Shown here one piece after another: positions 53,108 through 61,811 of a DNA stretch of 64,000 nt. Made by a program: the position numbers and the translations under genes. The first letter of the stretch is position 1. Each line of letters opens with the position of its first letter. This stretch comes from Bog-756 sp963777665. GTDB lineage: Bacteria > Actinomycetota > Acidimicrobiia > Acidimicrobiales > RAAP-2. The notes below the pieces were generated by a model, which was not told the DNA's origin, did not search any database, and saw nothing but the letters and a program-made list of their open reading frames with translations. Where the stretch lies: assembly GCA_963777665.1 (NCBI GenBank), contig CAVZRJ010000012.1, positions 124,001 to 188,000 of the forward strand. Direction: 5' to 3'.

Positions 53108-54118
53108 GTGACCCTGGACAGGAGAGCGACGGAGGGGGTGGAGGAGCCCGAGCCCGCAACCGATGCGGTCATCTCGATTCGCGGCGTTTCCAAGCGATTC
53201 GGGAGCCACGTGGTCCTCGAGGACATCACCTTCGACGTCCCGCGGGGCAAGACCTCAGCCATCCTCGGTCCGTCAGGAACCGGAAAGTCCGTGTTGCTGA
53301 AGATCGTGATCGGGCTGCTGCCGCCCGAGGCGGGCCAGGTGTTCATCGACGGCGATCCCATCGTCGGCGTCCGCGAGAAGGAGGTCCTCCGTATCCGGCG
53401 GAAGATCGGAGTGCTCTTCCAGGACGGTGCACTATTCGGCTCGATGAACCTGTTCGACAACATCGCCTTCCCGCTCATCGAACACACCAACAAGACCGAA
53501 AAGGAGGTCCGGAACGTCGTGCTGCAGAAGTCCGAGCTCGTCGGTCTGGTCAATCACCTCCACAAGCTCCCCGGCGAGGTGTCCGGGGGGATGCGCAAGC
53601 GAGCCGGCCTGGCCCGGGCGCTCGTCCTCGAGCCGCAGATCCTCTTCTTCGACGAGCCGGACTCAGGACTCGATCCTGTGCGAGTCGCCTACCTGGATGG
53701 CCTCATCAACAATGTCCACGACGAGACGGGCGCCACCTTCTTCATCATCAGTCACAACATCGAGTCGGTGAAGAGGACGGCCCACTATCTCGGGCTGCTC
53801 TTCCGATCCAGGCTGGTGGGTTTCGGATCAACGCAGGAGATGACGTCCTCGAAGGTCCCGGTCATCGAGCAGTTCCTTGCCGGTCGACCCGAAGGGCCCA
53901 TCGGAATGGACGAGATGGCCGACGCCGTGGAGGGCGGTCCTGCCCCGGCCGACGATCACGATGACCCGGACCTACCGCCACCGGTCCCGTTGGTCACCGA
54001 TCTTGGGTCTCGGCGTGGTGACGGGGCCCGGGGAGGTTCCACCGGCCCGGACGCGACGGTTGACGACCAAGAGGCGCTCAAGGGAAGCCAAATGCTCAAA
54101 GGAGGAGGTGTTCTGTGA
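53108..54118 (+). CDS. mceG: Mce transporter ATPase (MceG/Mkl)
   Basis: ISIRGVSKRFGSHVVLEDITFDVPRG, Walker A LGPSGTGKSVLLK, IGVLFQDGALFGSMNLFDNIAFPL (Q loop), GEVSGGMRKRAGLARALVLEP (signature) and FFDEPDSGLDPVRVAYL (Walker B) are nearly identical in pattern to mycobacterial MceG. The ~110-residue C-terminal extension (EGPIGMDEMADAVEGG...) is also characteristic and acidic. It powers the YrbE permeases. In mycobacteria mceG is unlinked to the mce operons; here it is inside one. GTG 53108 follows GGGAGG by ten bases; ATG 53081 and 53099 are alternatives. Confidence 0.92.
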   Translation: MTLDRRATEGVEEPEPATDAVISIRGVSKRFGSHVVLEDITFDVPRGKTSAILGPSGTGKSVLLKIVIGLLPPEAGQVFIDGDPIVGVREKEVLRIRRKIGVLFQDGALFGSMNLFDNIAFPLIEHTNKTEKEVRNVVLQKSELVGLVNHLHKLPGEVSGGMRKRAGLARALVLEPQILFFDEPDSGLDPVRVAYLDGLINNVHDETGATFFIISHNIESVKRTAHYLGLLFRSRLVGFGSTQEMTSSKVPVIEQFLAGRPEGPIGMDEMADAVEGGPAPADDHDDPDLPPPVPLVTDLGSRRGDGARGGSTGPDATVDDQEALKGSQMLKGGGVL

Positions 54119-54999
54119 ACACGGATGGCAGTGAGACGACGAACGGAACCGTCGACGTCGTGACCCACGAGGGAGGCGCGTCCAACCCTCTTGGATCGGG
54201 CCGAGGCGGTGTCCGGTCCTCGCCGGGGAAGGTGGCCAAGGCAAAGGCCGCCAAGAAGGGGAAGGGAAAGTCCACGAAGAAGAACGGCGTCGCCAACGAG
54301 GTGCTGGCTCCGATCTCGCTCGACCCGGCGGGCAGGGCGTTTGCCGCTCCGGTACCCCAGGATGACGTGGGGTTGGGCCCGATCGACTTGGGCGCCGTCG
54401 ACCACGACGCCATGTCGTCGCGCGCCGCCGCCGACGGCACGGCCGATGCAAACGGCGACGGGACGGGGGCTTCGGACGACGGGCCGGCACAGGCGACGGT
54501 CACAACGCGGAGACAACGATGGACGGGTTCCCGCGTCCTTCTCCTGTGTGGGGGGGTGGCGGTCTCAGCCCTTGCCGTCGCGCTGATCGTGTCCCTCGTG
54601 TCCCTCGGCAACCAGCGCGCGTTGTCGAGCTCGCGGACGAGCGCTCTGGCTGTCGCCAGGACCGACGCCGTCCAGTTGGCGAGCTACGACTACCGCCATC
54701 TCGACAGCGACTTCGCCGTTGTCGCCGCTCAGTCGACGTCCTCGTTCCGTCGCAGCTTCACCCAGTCGAGCGACGCGTTGAAATCCACCCTCACCAGGTT
54801 CAGGGCGACCGCCGCGGCCAGCGTGGTGTCAGCCGGCCTGGTCTCGGCCAGCACCTCGAAGGCCGTTGCCCTGGTCCTTCTCGACCAGAAGATCGCCAAC
54901 GCCACCCAGAAGGCACCGACCACCGACCGCACCCAGGTCGAGATCACCCTGGTGAGTTCGGGGGGGAGATGGCTCATCGACCAGGTGACACTGCTCTGA
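54115..54999 (+). CDS. Mce-associated membrane protein
   Basis: 294 residues from GTG 54115, overlapping the mceG stop (GTGA). A Lys/Gly-rich cytoplasmic region (KAKAAKKGKGKSTKKNG), one membrane segment (VLLLCGGVAVSALAVALIVSLVSL) and a ~120-residue outer domain: LAVARTDAVQLASYDYRHLDSDFAVVAAQSTSSFRRSF, IANATQKAPTTDRTQVEITLV, RWLIDQVTLL. This is the standard Mas/Mam (Mce-associated protein, VirB8-like) pattern. It likely stabilises the Mce complex. Confidence 0.85.
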   Translation: MNTDGSETTNGTVDVVTHEGGASNPLGSGRGGVRSSPGKVAKAKAAKKGKGKSTKKNGVANEVLAPISLDPAGRAFAAPVPQDDVGLGPIDLGAVDHDAMSSRAAADGTADANGDGTGASDDGPAQATVTTRRQRWTGSRVLLLCGGVAVSALAVALIVSLVSLGNQRALSSSRTSALAVARTDAVQLASYDYRHLDSDFAVVAAQSTSSFRRSFTQSSDALKSTLTRFRATAAASVVSAGLVSASTSKAVALVLLDQKIANATQKAPTTDRTQVEITLVSSGGRWLIDQVTLL

Positions 55000-55132
55000 G
55001 GCCGAATCGCGCCGGTCGTCGGCCCTCGGAACATGTTCGAGGTTTGACGACGGGAGGCCCTGGGTAGACAGCAAGGAGTTACTGATCGGTCACCGCCGAC
55101 CGATCGCGTGAGGAAAAGGGGGTGGGTCATCG

Positions 55133-56002
55133 ATGACCCGGTCTTCTGGTCGCCGCTTCACTTCGCGTAGCCGCAGGTTCACAGCGTGTGCCGCTCTGTT
55201 CTCGTTGGTCGGTATCGCACTGCTCGGGGCGCTCGCGCCGGGGCGGGCAACGGCTCAATCGACGGTTCTCCCGCCCAACCTGCAGAAGTTCGCCCACTGC
55301 CCTGTGGGCGTGGCCAAGGTGGCGACCTGCCTGTTCTCGTCGACCACCAGCACGACGTTCACCATCGGGTCCACGACGGTCACGTCGTCCAAGCCCACGA
55401 CGTTGTCGCTCGGGCTCCGCTACACCAGCAATGGTCAGGCCGTAGTCGTCCTTCCCGACGACGGCAGCCCGGCGTTGCAGGCCCCGGCGATTCCCCTGCC
55501 TGGCGGGCTGACCGGCATCCCGGGACTCGACGGAGGGGTGCTGGCCGTCACCGTCACACCCCAGCTGGTGGGGCTTCCGTCCGTCAACCTCGGGTTCCTC
55601 CTGACCGGCAAGGCGCCGGGACTCACGCTGCCCATCGACGTCCTGATCAGCACGCCCACCGGCATCCTCGGGCCGAACTGCACGATTGGAGACCAGGCGA
55701 GCCCGATCCTTCTCCACCTCACCACCGGCACGACGAAACCTCCACCGCAAAACGAGCCGATCAGCGGATCACCGGGAACGGTCTCGAGCACATCACAAGG
55801 GTTGATCACTGTCACAGGAATGACCCTCGTCGACAACTCCTTCGCCGTTCCTGGATCGCAAGATTGCGGGATCGGCGGTGTGTTGGATCCCGTCCTCGAT
55901 CTCGAGAAGCACCTGCCGTCGCCGGCGGGGTCGAACACGGCCATTCTGTCCGGGTCCTCCTACACCGCTCCGGCGAGCCTCATCCGCCAGCACCTGTCCT
56001 GA
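55133..56002 (+). CDS. Secreted protein with NSFAVP/CTIG signature
   Basis: 289 residues. Twin-basic start and signal (FTACAALFSLVGIALLGALAPGRATA), then a beta-rich secreted domain with two Cys in the first part (AHCPVGVAKVATCLF) and a C-terminal signature: LGPNCTIGDQASPILLHLTTG, TLVDNSFAVPGSQDCG, LPSPAGSNTAILSGSSYTAP. The same order CTIG...NxFAVP....C...LP...G.NT.L....Y.P occurs in the protein at 56042. Third secreted/anchored member in the mce locus. Function unknown; a lipid-binding beta fold would fit the context. Confidence 0.75.
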   Translation: MTRSSGRRFTSRSRRFTACAALFSLVGIALLGALAPGRATAQSTVLPPNLQKFAHCPVGVAKVATCLFSSTTSTTFTIGSTTVTSSKPTTLSLGLRYTSNGQAVVVLPDDGSPALQAPAIPLPGGLTGIPGLDGGVLAVTVTPQLVGLPSVNLGFLLTGKAPGLTLPIDVLISTPTGILGPNCTIGDQASPILLHLTTGTTKPPPQNEPISGSPGTVSSTSQGLITVTGMTLVDNSFAVPGSQDCGIGGVLDPVLDLEKHLPSPAGSNTAILSGSSYTAPASLIRQHLS

Positions 56003-56041
56003 TCTTGCTTCACAGCAGCGCAAGTGCCGAGAGGGGGGAAC

Positions 56042-56928
56042 GTGCGAGGAGAGCCCGACAGGTCACTTCTCTGGGATACAGCCGTCGTGCGGGGGCCGGA
56101 GGGAAAGCGATCTTCATCGGAGCCTCGATCGTCGTGGCTGTCGGGGCGCTCCTCGCGGTGTCTCTCGGGCCAGCGCACGAGTCCGGGCCGGTGGGAACGG
56201 TGAGGCCGGCGACCGTCGTCCACACAGCATCGGCGAGCTGGTCACTCGACCGGGAGCCGGCGGGGGGCAACGCTCCCAAAGGGCTCGTGTCGAACTCCTC
56301 AAACCTGCCCGCCGACTGTGTGCCCAACCCGACCGGACCTCCGAGCGCGCCCTACGAGCTCGGACTCGTGGGAACGGCAACCAACGGGGCCCTTGACACG
56401 CCGTCCGCATCGGTTGCCGGTATCAACGCCAAGTTCTGCGGCATCGTCACCCTCGTCACCGGCACGCCACCCTGTGGGGTGACGGGACGTGTCGACTCAC
56501 CCGTCGACGGGCAGCTGTACGGCGCCCTTTCGGTCGCGCTCACGCTGGTTCCGGGGATGACTCCGACGATCGGATTCGTGGCCAACCCGGGGACGATCAG
56601 CGGAGGGTTCTCCTGCTCCTCCTCCCAGAACGGATTGTCCGTCGGGCTCGACGCCAACGTCAGCGGGAGCACAGCGCCGTTGTTCGGGGTGTCCTGCACC
56701 ATCGGGCCCATGACGATCCCGCTGAGCGGAACCGTGACCGGGCCACTCACGGACACGACCGGCACGCTGTCGAGCAATGCGTTCGCTGTGCCCGCGCTGC
56801 AGCCCTCGCCCACCTGCCCGGCCGCCGTGGCCGCCAACGTCGACCTGATCGCCGGCCTGCCGCTGGCGGCTGGGCACGCCAACACCTTGCTGCCGATCGC
56901 CGCCTCGCTCTACCAGCCGGCTCCCTAG
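56042..56928 (+). CDS. Secreted/anchored paralog with NAFAVP/CTIG signature, N-terminal frame uncertain
   Basis: A hydrophobic anchor (AIFIGASIVVAVGALLAVSL) precedes a secreted domain with GINAKFCGIVTLVTGTPPCG, GVSCTIGPMTIPL, LTGPLTDTTGTLSSNAFAVPALQPSPTC and LPLAAGHANTLLPIAASLYQPAP. These align with the protein at 55133. The main frame has no acceptable start nearby; GTG 56042, behind GAGAGGGGGG, is in a neighbouring frame, so one or two indels near 56050-56110 are assumed. Tandem duplication with the preceding gene is likely. Confidence 0.65.
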
Positions 56929-57059
56929 TCGATGCCACCAACGCCCGTCGCCGGTGGGGCGAGAAGTCTCAATACAAGCAGACAACACCAAAGGAGGTTC
57001 AGACCACCATGTCACGACTCATGACACGACCAAGTAGAGAACAAAAGGAGAAGACAAGC

Positions 57060-57632
57060 ATGTCAAAACTGACCAAGACCTTCGTCGCCATCGTAGGGAC
57101 CATGGCGCTCCTGTTCGGAGCCGCCACGGCCGCCTTCGCGTCGTTGCCCGCGGGTACGACTGTCACCGGGAAGCTGAAGGTGGGAACAGACGTGACCTTC
57201 AAGGGCAACATCAACTCGATCCCGATCACGGTCAAGTGCACCACCTTCACGGTCACTGGCAAGGTCACGAGCCCGCCGTCCAACACCATGAAACTGTCGG
57301 TTCCACCGACCATCAAAGGATGTACGGACACGACGGGTGGGACGGACACCATCAAGACCTCCGGGACCTGGACGGCGACCATCGCATCGACGACGCTGAC
57401 CCTCACCATCCCGAAGGCCGGTGCCGTCTTCACGTCGAACGTCCTGCCCGGATGCAGGATCACGGCGGCTCCGCTCGGAGCGGTGAAGGTGGTCGGCGCC
57501 TACAACGGCAAGAACACCGACACGGTCACCAACAAGCCGGTCCCGACCAAGGGAACCGGGTGCACCAGCACCACGGCGACGACCAGCGCCACCGAGATTC
57601 TGAGCCCGGCTCCCGGAGCGCCTCCTTGGTAA
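57060..57632 (+). CDS. Small secreted Thr-rich protein
   Basis: 190 residues from ATG 57060 (AAAGGAG upstream), giving a clean signal peptide (FVAIVGTMALLFGAATAAFAS). An in-frame ATG at 57009, with its own AAAGGAGG, would add 17 residues. The mature part is a repetitive beta-rich Thr/Lys domain (VTGKLKVGTDVTFKGNI, ITVKCTTFTVTGKVTS, TIASTTLTLTIPKAG) with four or so Cys. It does not share the NxFAVP signature. It is the last gene before the strong terminator and may be highly expressed. No family recognised. Confidence 0.7.
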   Translation: MSKLTKTFVAIVGTMALLFGAATAAFASLPAGTTVTGKLKVGTDVTFKGNINSIPITVKCTTFTVTGKVTSPPSNTMKLSVPPTIKGCTDTTGGTDTIKTSGTWTATIASTTLTLTIPKAGAVFTSNVLPGCRITAAPLGAVKVVGAYNGKNTDTVTNKPVPTKGTGCTSTTATTSATEILSPAPGAPPW

Positions 57633-57694
57633 ACCCGCAACGAGCGACCTCGCCGTGAACGGCCCCTGTTCTGGCGAGACGTGACCGCATCAAT

Positions 57695-57730
57695 ACGAGC
57701 GGGCGGTGCGCTTCCGCACCGCCCGCTCGT
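57695..57730. terminator. Strong terminator, 16-bp perfect GC-rich hairpin
   Basis: ACGAGCGGGCGGTGCG (57695-57710), loop CTTC and CGCACCGCCCGCTCGT (57715-57730) pair without mismatch. It lies 62 bp after the stop of the last secreted protein and should end the long mce transcript. There is no T-run, as is common in actinobacteria. Confidence 0.8.
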
Positions 57731-58150
57731 CGCGCGGGATGACAGCGCGGGGGCGAGGCACGGTTCGCCTGGTGCCATCGCCGAGGTCGGCCGTCCGCCG
57801 CCGGAAACGGCGGGGCTGCTCGATCTCGAACCCTGACCGCGGAGATCGCTCCCGAGATCGACCGTTTCACTCCTGTGGGGCGCTCCTTGCTGTCTGCGCC
57901 CGCCCAGCCCGCCCCAGCGAGTGCAGCCGCATTCAGGCTCAGTTCGACCCCGCAGGTGACCCCGGCCGGCCCGCAGGGACCTCAGTCGAAGTATTGTCGA
58001 GGTGGGCAAATGCCGACGTGGCCGGTCCACCCAGAGCTGATGGTCCGAACGTCTTGTGACCGGAGGTCGGCAACCGCCCGGGGGGCGTCGGAGAGGTGTG
58101 CCGACGTCGGGACGAGGGGTGACTTCGAGCCGGAGAAGGAGTCGAGGCAC
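57731..58150. other. Upstream region of the sigma-factor cassette
   Basis: About 420 bp without a convincing gene. It must contain the promoter for the anti-sigma antagonist operon; I see no clear SigB-type (GTTT/GGGTA) or sigma-70 element that I would call. Confidence 0.45.
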
Positions 58151-58492
58151 ATGGAGGGGATGTTCGAGGTTTCCAGGGAGAGCGGCAGCGGGTACGTCCT
58201 GGTGTCGGTCGTCGGAGAGGTCGATGTGGGGACCGCTCCCCGGCTCCGGGACTGCTTGCGGGAGGCCGTTGCCGAGGGAGTCCCGACCGTCGCCGTTGAT
58301 TTGACGGGGGTCACGTTCATCGACTCCACGGCGCTCGGGGTACTCGTCGAGACGAAGAAGCTCTGCGACGGCGTCGGCGGAACGATGACGATCGCTGTGT
58401 CGGAACCCCGGATACTCAAGATCTTCGAGATCACCGGGCTTTCCGAATTGTTCGACATCCGCCCCACCCGTGACGAGGCGATCGTGGGATGA
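58151..58492 (+). CDS. rsbV: STAS-domain anti-sigma factor antagonist
   Basis: 113 residues from ATG 58151 with AGAAGGAG upstream. VDVGTAPRLRDCLREAVAEG, then VDLTGVTFIDSTALGVLVETKK; the Ser in IDSTALG is the regulatory phosphorylation site. Unphosphorylated it should sequester the anti-sigma kinase encoded next. First gene of the cassette. Confidence 0.9.
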   Translation: MEGMFEVSRESGSGYVLVSVVGEVDVGTAPRLRDCLREAVAEGVPTVAVDLTGVTFIDSTALGVLVETKKLCDGVGGTMTIAVSEPRILKIFEITGLSELFDIRPTRDEAIVG

Positions 58493-58528
58493 GCCGCTAC
58501 CTGGCGACCCTAGGGGGAGCTCGAGCCG

Positions 58529-58921
58529 ATGACCGACGTCGTCGAGCTGAGCATCCCTGTGACCGCCGATCTGGTCGTGCTGGCCCGCCTCACAGCATCC
58601 ACAGTGGCGTCTCGTTCCAATTTCGACGTGGAAGAGATCGAGGATCTCCGCCTGGCGGTCGACGAGCTGTGCATCTCGATGGTCCACAATCGGACAGACG
58701 GAAGGCTGACACTCCGATTCACCCGGGACGACGACGAGGTCGAAGTCTCCTGCAGCTACGTGCCCCCATCAGGAGTCGGACCCACCGGACCCGTGATGCC
58801 TACCGCGGACGGCCTGTCCGAGCGCATCCTCGATGCCCTCGTCGACGAACATGGCCACGGTGACGAAGACGGACATGCACGGGCGTGGTTGCGCAAGCGT
58901 CGGGTGCGGCAAAATTCGTAA
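58529..58921 (+). CDS. rsbW: RsbW-like serine kinase / anti-sigma factor
   Basis: 130 residues from ATG 58529 behind AGGGGGAG. A GHKL ATPase of the anti-sigma type: ADLVVLARLTASTVASRSNFDVEEIEDLRLAVDELCISMV carries the N-box (DELC...), although the usual N is replaced; the G-box is short. It would bind the sigma factor encoded immediately downstream and phosphorylate RsbV-type antagonists. Its TAA overlaps the next ATG by one base. Confidence 0.82.
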   Translation: MTDVVELSIPVTADLVVLARLTASTVASRSNFDVEEIEDLRLAVDELCISMVHNRTDGRLTLRFTRDDDEVEVSCSYVPPSGVGPTGPVMPTADGLSERILDALVDEHGHGDEDGHARAWLRKRRVRQNS

Positions 58922-59667
58922 TGGCCTCTCCGAGCCAGCCGACCCGGGACGCACGGGAGCTGTTCGTCGAGTTCGCCCAGACCCGGGACGAACACCGGCG
59001 GAACGAGTTGGTCGAGTCACATCTGGGACTGGCCCATCAGCTCGCCCGGCGGTTCGTCAGCCGGGGGGAGGCATACGACGATCTGGTCCAGGTTGCTTCA
59101 CTGGCGCTGGTGAAGGCGGTCGACCGCTTCGACCCTGAGCGGGGTGTGGAGTTCAGCACCTTCGCCACCCGGACGGTCATCGGCGAGCTCAAACGGCATT
59201 TTCGGGACAGGGGCTGGTCGATCCGAGCGCCGAGGCGCGTCCAAGAGCTCTACCTCGAACTCGGCCCCGCCGGCGAGTCACTCACTCAGAGACTCGGCCG
59301 GCCCCCGACCGTATCGGAGCTGGCCGAGTCGATCGGATCGACCGAAGAGGCAGTATTGGAGGCGATTGAAGCCGGACAGAGCTACCGGATCTCGTCGATC
59401 GACGCCCCCGACCGTCAGGACGGCAGCATCTCGACCCGGCTGGGAGAGGTGGACAGCGGCTTCGCCGGTGCCGAGGACCGCCTTCTGCTCGCGATCTCGC
59501 TCGCCGACCTCACAGAGCGGGAACGGACCATCCTCGGCCTGCGGTTCGTCGAGGCGTTGACCCAGTCGGAGATCGCCGACCGGATCGGCATGAGCCAGAT
59601 GCACGTCTCGCGACTGCTGGCGGCCAGCTTGGCGAAGCTCCGTGAGGCATTCGCGGCTGAATCCTGA
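58921..59667 (+). CDS. SigB/SigF-family RNA polymerase sigma factor
   Basis: 248 residues from ATG 58921. Region 2 (LVQVASLALVKAVDRFDPERGVEFSTFATRTVIGELKRHFRDRGWSIRAPRR) is the hallmark of the SigB/F/G group; region 3 (LTQRLGRPPTVSELAESIG) and region 4 (LTERERTILGLRFVEALTQSEIADRIGMSQMHVSRLLAASLAKLR) are complete. Translationally coupled to the anti-sigma gene. It should direct a stress or development regulon. Confidence 0.93.
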   Translation: MASPSQPTRDARELFVEFAQTRDEHRRNELVESHLGLAHQLARRFVSRGEAYDDLVQVASLALVKAVDRFDPERGVEFSTFATRTVIGELKRHFRDRGWSIRAPRRVQELYLELGPAGESLTQRLGRPPTVSELAESIGSTEEAVLEAIEAGQSYRISSIDAPDRQDGSISTRLGEVDSGFAGAEDRLLLAISLADLTERERTILGLRFVEALTQSEIADRIGMSQMHVSRLLAASLAKLREAFAAES

Positions 59668-59859
59668 GCACGCCGCACGACCGATGCAGGCCCGGGCACT
59701 GGCCATCGCGCTGTTCTCTGGGGGCGGGCACCACGCTCGGTGGCATCATCGGGCCCTGCTGACGAGCGGCCGGTCGCCAGCGCGTGATCAGCCTGTACCG
59801 TATGGGATGCATTTGCTCAGGGCGTTCAGCGGACGGCCCGACGACATCCCTGATCTGTG

Positions 59860-61500
59860 ATGACCGCGAGCGGAGGCGGCTCGAGCGGCGAGGTGCCCGA
59901 CTCTACGGACGATGGACCGAAACGCATGGGAATGGGTCCAGCCCCGATCACAGTGCTGGTGTTGGTCGTCGGCCTTCTGATCACCGGGGTTCTCGCGTTC
60001 GCCACCGCCACCGTCAACGATCGGAACGAAAGTCGCTTGTTGCAGGAGCAGGTGGCCGAGGCCGGCACCGTGGTGACAGGCGTGCTCCCGTCCCTCCTCG
60101 ATACTCCCCTCGCATCCGGAGCGGCGATCGCAATGGTCACCGGCGGCCAGATCGCCCCGTTCAGCCGAGTCGTCTCGCCCAGCGTCGGGCGTTACGGCCC
60201 GTTCGGCTATGTGGCCCTGTGCGGTGAACAAGCCGGTGTCCCCGTGGTGCTCGGCTCCGTCGGAACCCCGGGCCGGGCAACCGGCGAGGAGGGGTCGGCG
60301 CAGTGCAACTTCGTGCATGAACCGCACATCCCGCCCGGGCTCTCGGTCGCGGGGATCATCGATCAGGGCAGCCGGGTCGGCCTCTGGTATGCGTCGCCGG
60401 GCAGCGCGCCGCCGCTCGGGATCTATGCGGAGTACCTCCTACCGCCGAATCACCATATATCGCTGCCCAAGTCGTCCTCATTCCCGAATCTGGATTTCGC
60501 TCTCTACCTCGGTCAGAACGCGAAGCAGCAAGACCTGTTGGAAGCCACCACCAACCAGCTGCCCATCGCCGGCCGGCACGCCGCGACGACGATCTCGTTC
60601 GCCAATTCGCAGCTGACTCTGGTGGGCACGCCGACCCAGCCCCTCGGTGGGAGCCTGTCCCGGCGGGTGACGTCGATCGTCATCCTCGTCGGTATCGTGC
60701 TCGCCATCGGTGCGGCGTTGATGACCGAGCGACTGGTCCGTCGCCGCAGGTCCGCCGAGGTTCTGGCCGAGGAGAACCAGCGCCTCTACGGGGAGCAGCA
60801 GAGCCTCGCTCAGTCGCTGCAGCGCGCGCTCCTTCCGGGGCACATCCCTGAGATCCCAGGGGTCGAGATCGCGACGCGCTACGAGGCCGGCCTGGACGTG
60901 ATGGAAATCGGAGGTGATTGGTTCGACGTGATCGCCGGTCCCGGCGGAGGGTTCCTCTTCGTGGTCGGCGATGTCTCCGGCAGGGGAGTCCATGCCGCGA
61001 TCGTGATGGCCTCGCTGCACTATGCGATCCGTGCCTACGCGGCCCAAGGCGACTCACCCGACCAGATCCTGACGAAACTGTGCGCGCTCCTCGATGTCGG
61101 CCAGGGCGGCCACTTCGCCACGGTCCTCTGCGGCTATGTCGACGAGGACCGACGCACGCTAGAATTGTCGAGTGCGGGGCATCTCCCTCCGCTGCTGGTC
61201 AACCACAGGAAGGGGGCTTTTGTGGAATTGACTATTGGCCCACCGATCGGCACGGTCCCCGACGCCACCTACCCGTCGACGTCCGTGCAGATTCCGGATG
61301 ACTGCACGCTCGTGGCCTTCACGGACGGCCTGGTCGAACGAAGGGGTGAGCTGCTCGACGTCGGGCTCGACGACCTCCGGCGGTCGGTGATGGGGAGTGA
61401 CCGCTCGCTCGACCGGGTCCTCTCCGACCTGGTTGCCGATCTGACGCCGGAGGGCTCGGACGACGACATTGCGATCTTGGGGCTCCGATGGGGTCAGTAG
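59860..61500 (+). CDS. rsbU: Membrane PP2C phosphatase (SpoIIE/RsbU-type)
   Basis: 546 residues from ATG 59860 (GTG 59857 also in frame). Two membrane segments (ITVLVLVVGLLITGVLAFATA and TSIVILVGIVLAIGAALM) flank an extracytoplasmic sensor of ~240 residues. A coiled linker (RLYGEQQSLAQSLQRALLPGHIPEIPGVEIATRY) leads to the SpoIIE phosphatase domain (MEIGGDWFDVI, VGDVSGRGVHAA, LSSAGHLPPLL, FTDGLVERR, DDDIAIL). It dephosphorylates STAS antagonists in response to an outside signal. Overlaps the next gene by 13 bp. Confidence 0.92.
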   Translation: MTASGGGSSGEVPDSTDDGPKRMGMGPAPITVLVLVVGLLITGVLAFATATVNDRNESRLLQEQVAEAGTVVTGVLPSLLDTPLASGAAIAMVTGGQIAPFSRVVSPSVGRYGPFGYVALCGEQAGVPVVLGSVGTPGRATGEEGSAQCNFVHEPHIPPGLSVAGIIDQGSRVGLWYASPGSAPPLGIYAEYLLPPNHHISLPKSSSFPNLDFALYLGQNAKQQDLLEATTNQLPIAGRHAATTISFANSQLTLVGTPTQPLGGSLSRRVTSIVILVGIVLAIGAALMTERLVRRRRSAEVLAEENQRLYGEQQSLAQSLQRALLPGHIPEIPGVEIATRYEAGLDVMEIGGDWFDVIAGPGGGFLFVVGDVSGRGVHAAIVMASLHYAIRAYAAQGDSPDQILTKLCALLDVGQGGHFATVLCGYVDEDRRTLELSSAGHLPPLLVNHRKGAFVELTIGPPIGTVPDATYPSTSVQIPDDCTLVAFTDGLVERRGELLDVGLDDLRRSVMGSDRSLDRVLSDLVADLTPEGSDDDIAILGLRWGQ

Positions 61501-61811
61501 GGGACGACCGGTCGGCCACGGTCGAGGGGCGTCGGGACACTTCCGGCGTCCTCACGCTGTCCATTGCCGGCGAGCTCGATCTGGCCAGCGTCGAGTCGGT
61601 GCACGAGACCATTGACGAGGTGTTGAACGGGCACCCCGAACGGGTCGTGTTCGATCTGGGTGCCCTGACATTCATGGACAGCTCCGGCATCGCCATGATG
61701 CTGCAGGTCTCCAAGAGGGTCGGCAATGTGGAAGTCCGCAACGTCACGCCTATCGTGCGCAGGGTCATCGAAGCGGCGGGGCTCGTCGAGGTACTCGGAC
61801 TGGAGCCGTGA
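61488..61811 (+). CDS. Second STAS-domain anti-sigma factor antagonist
   Basis: 107 residues from ATG 61488. LTLSIAGELDLASVESVHETIDEVL and VVFDLGALTFMDSSGIAMMLQVSKR; the Ser pair in MDSSGIA is the phosphorylation site. It is encoded between the phosphatase and another anti-sigma kinase, so it is the probable direct phosphatase substrate. Confidence 0.9.
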   Translation: MGSVGDDRSATVEGRRDTSGVLTLSIAGELDLASVESVHETIDEVLNGHPERVVFDLGALTFMDSSGIAMMLQVSKRVGNVEVRNVTPIVRRVIEAAGLVEVLGLEP

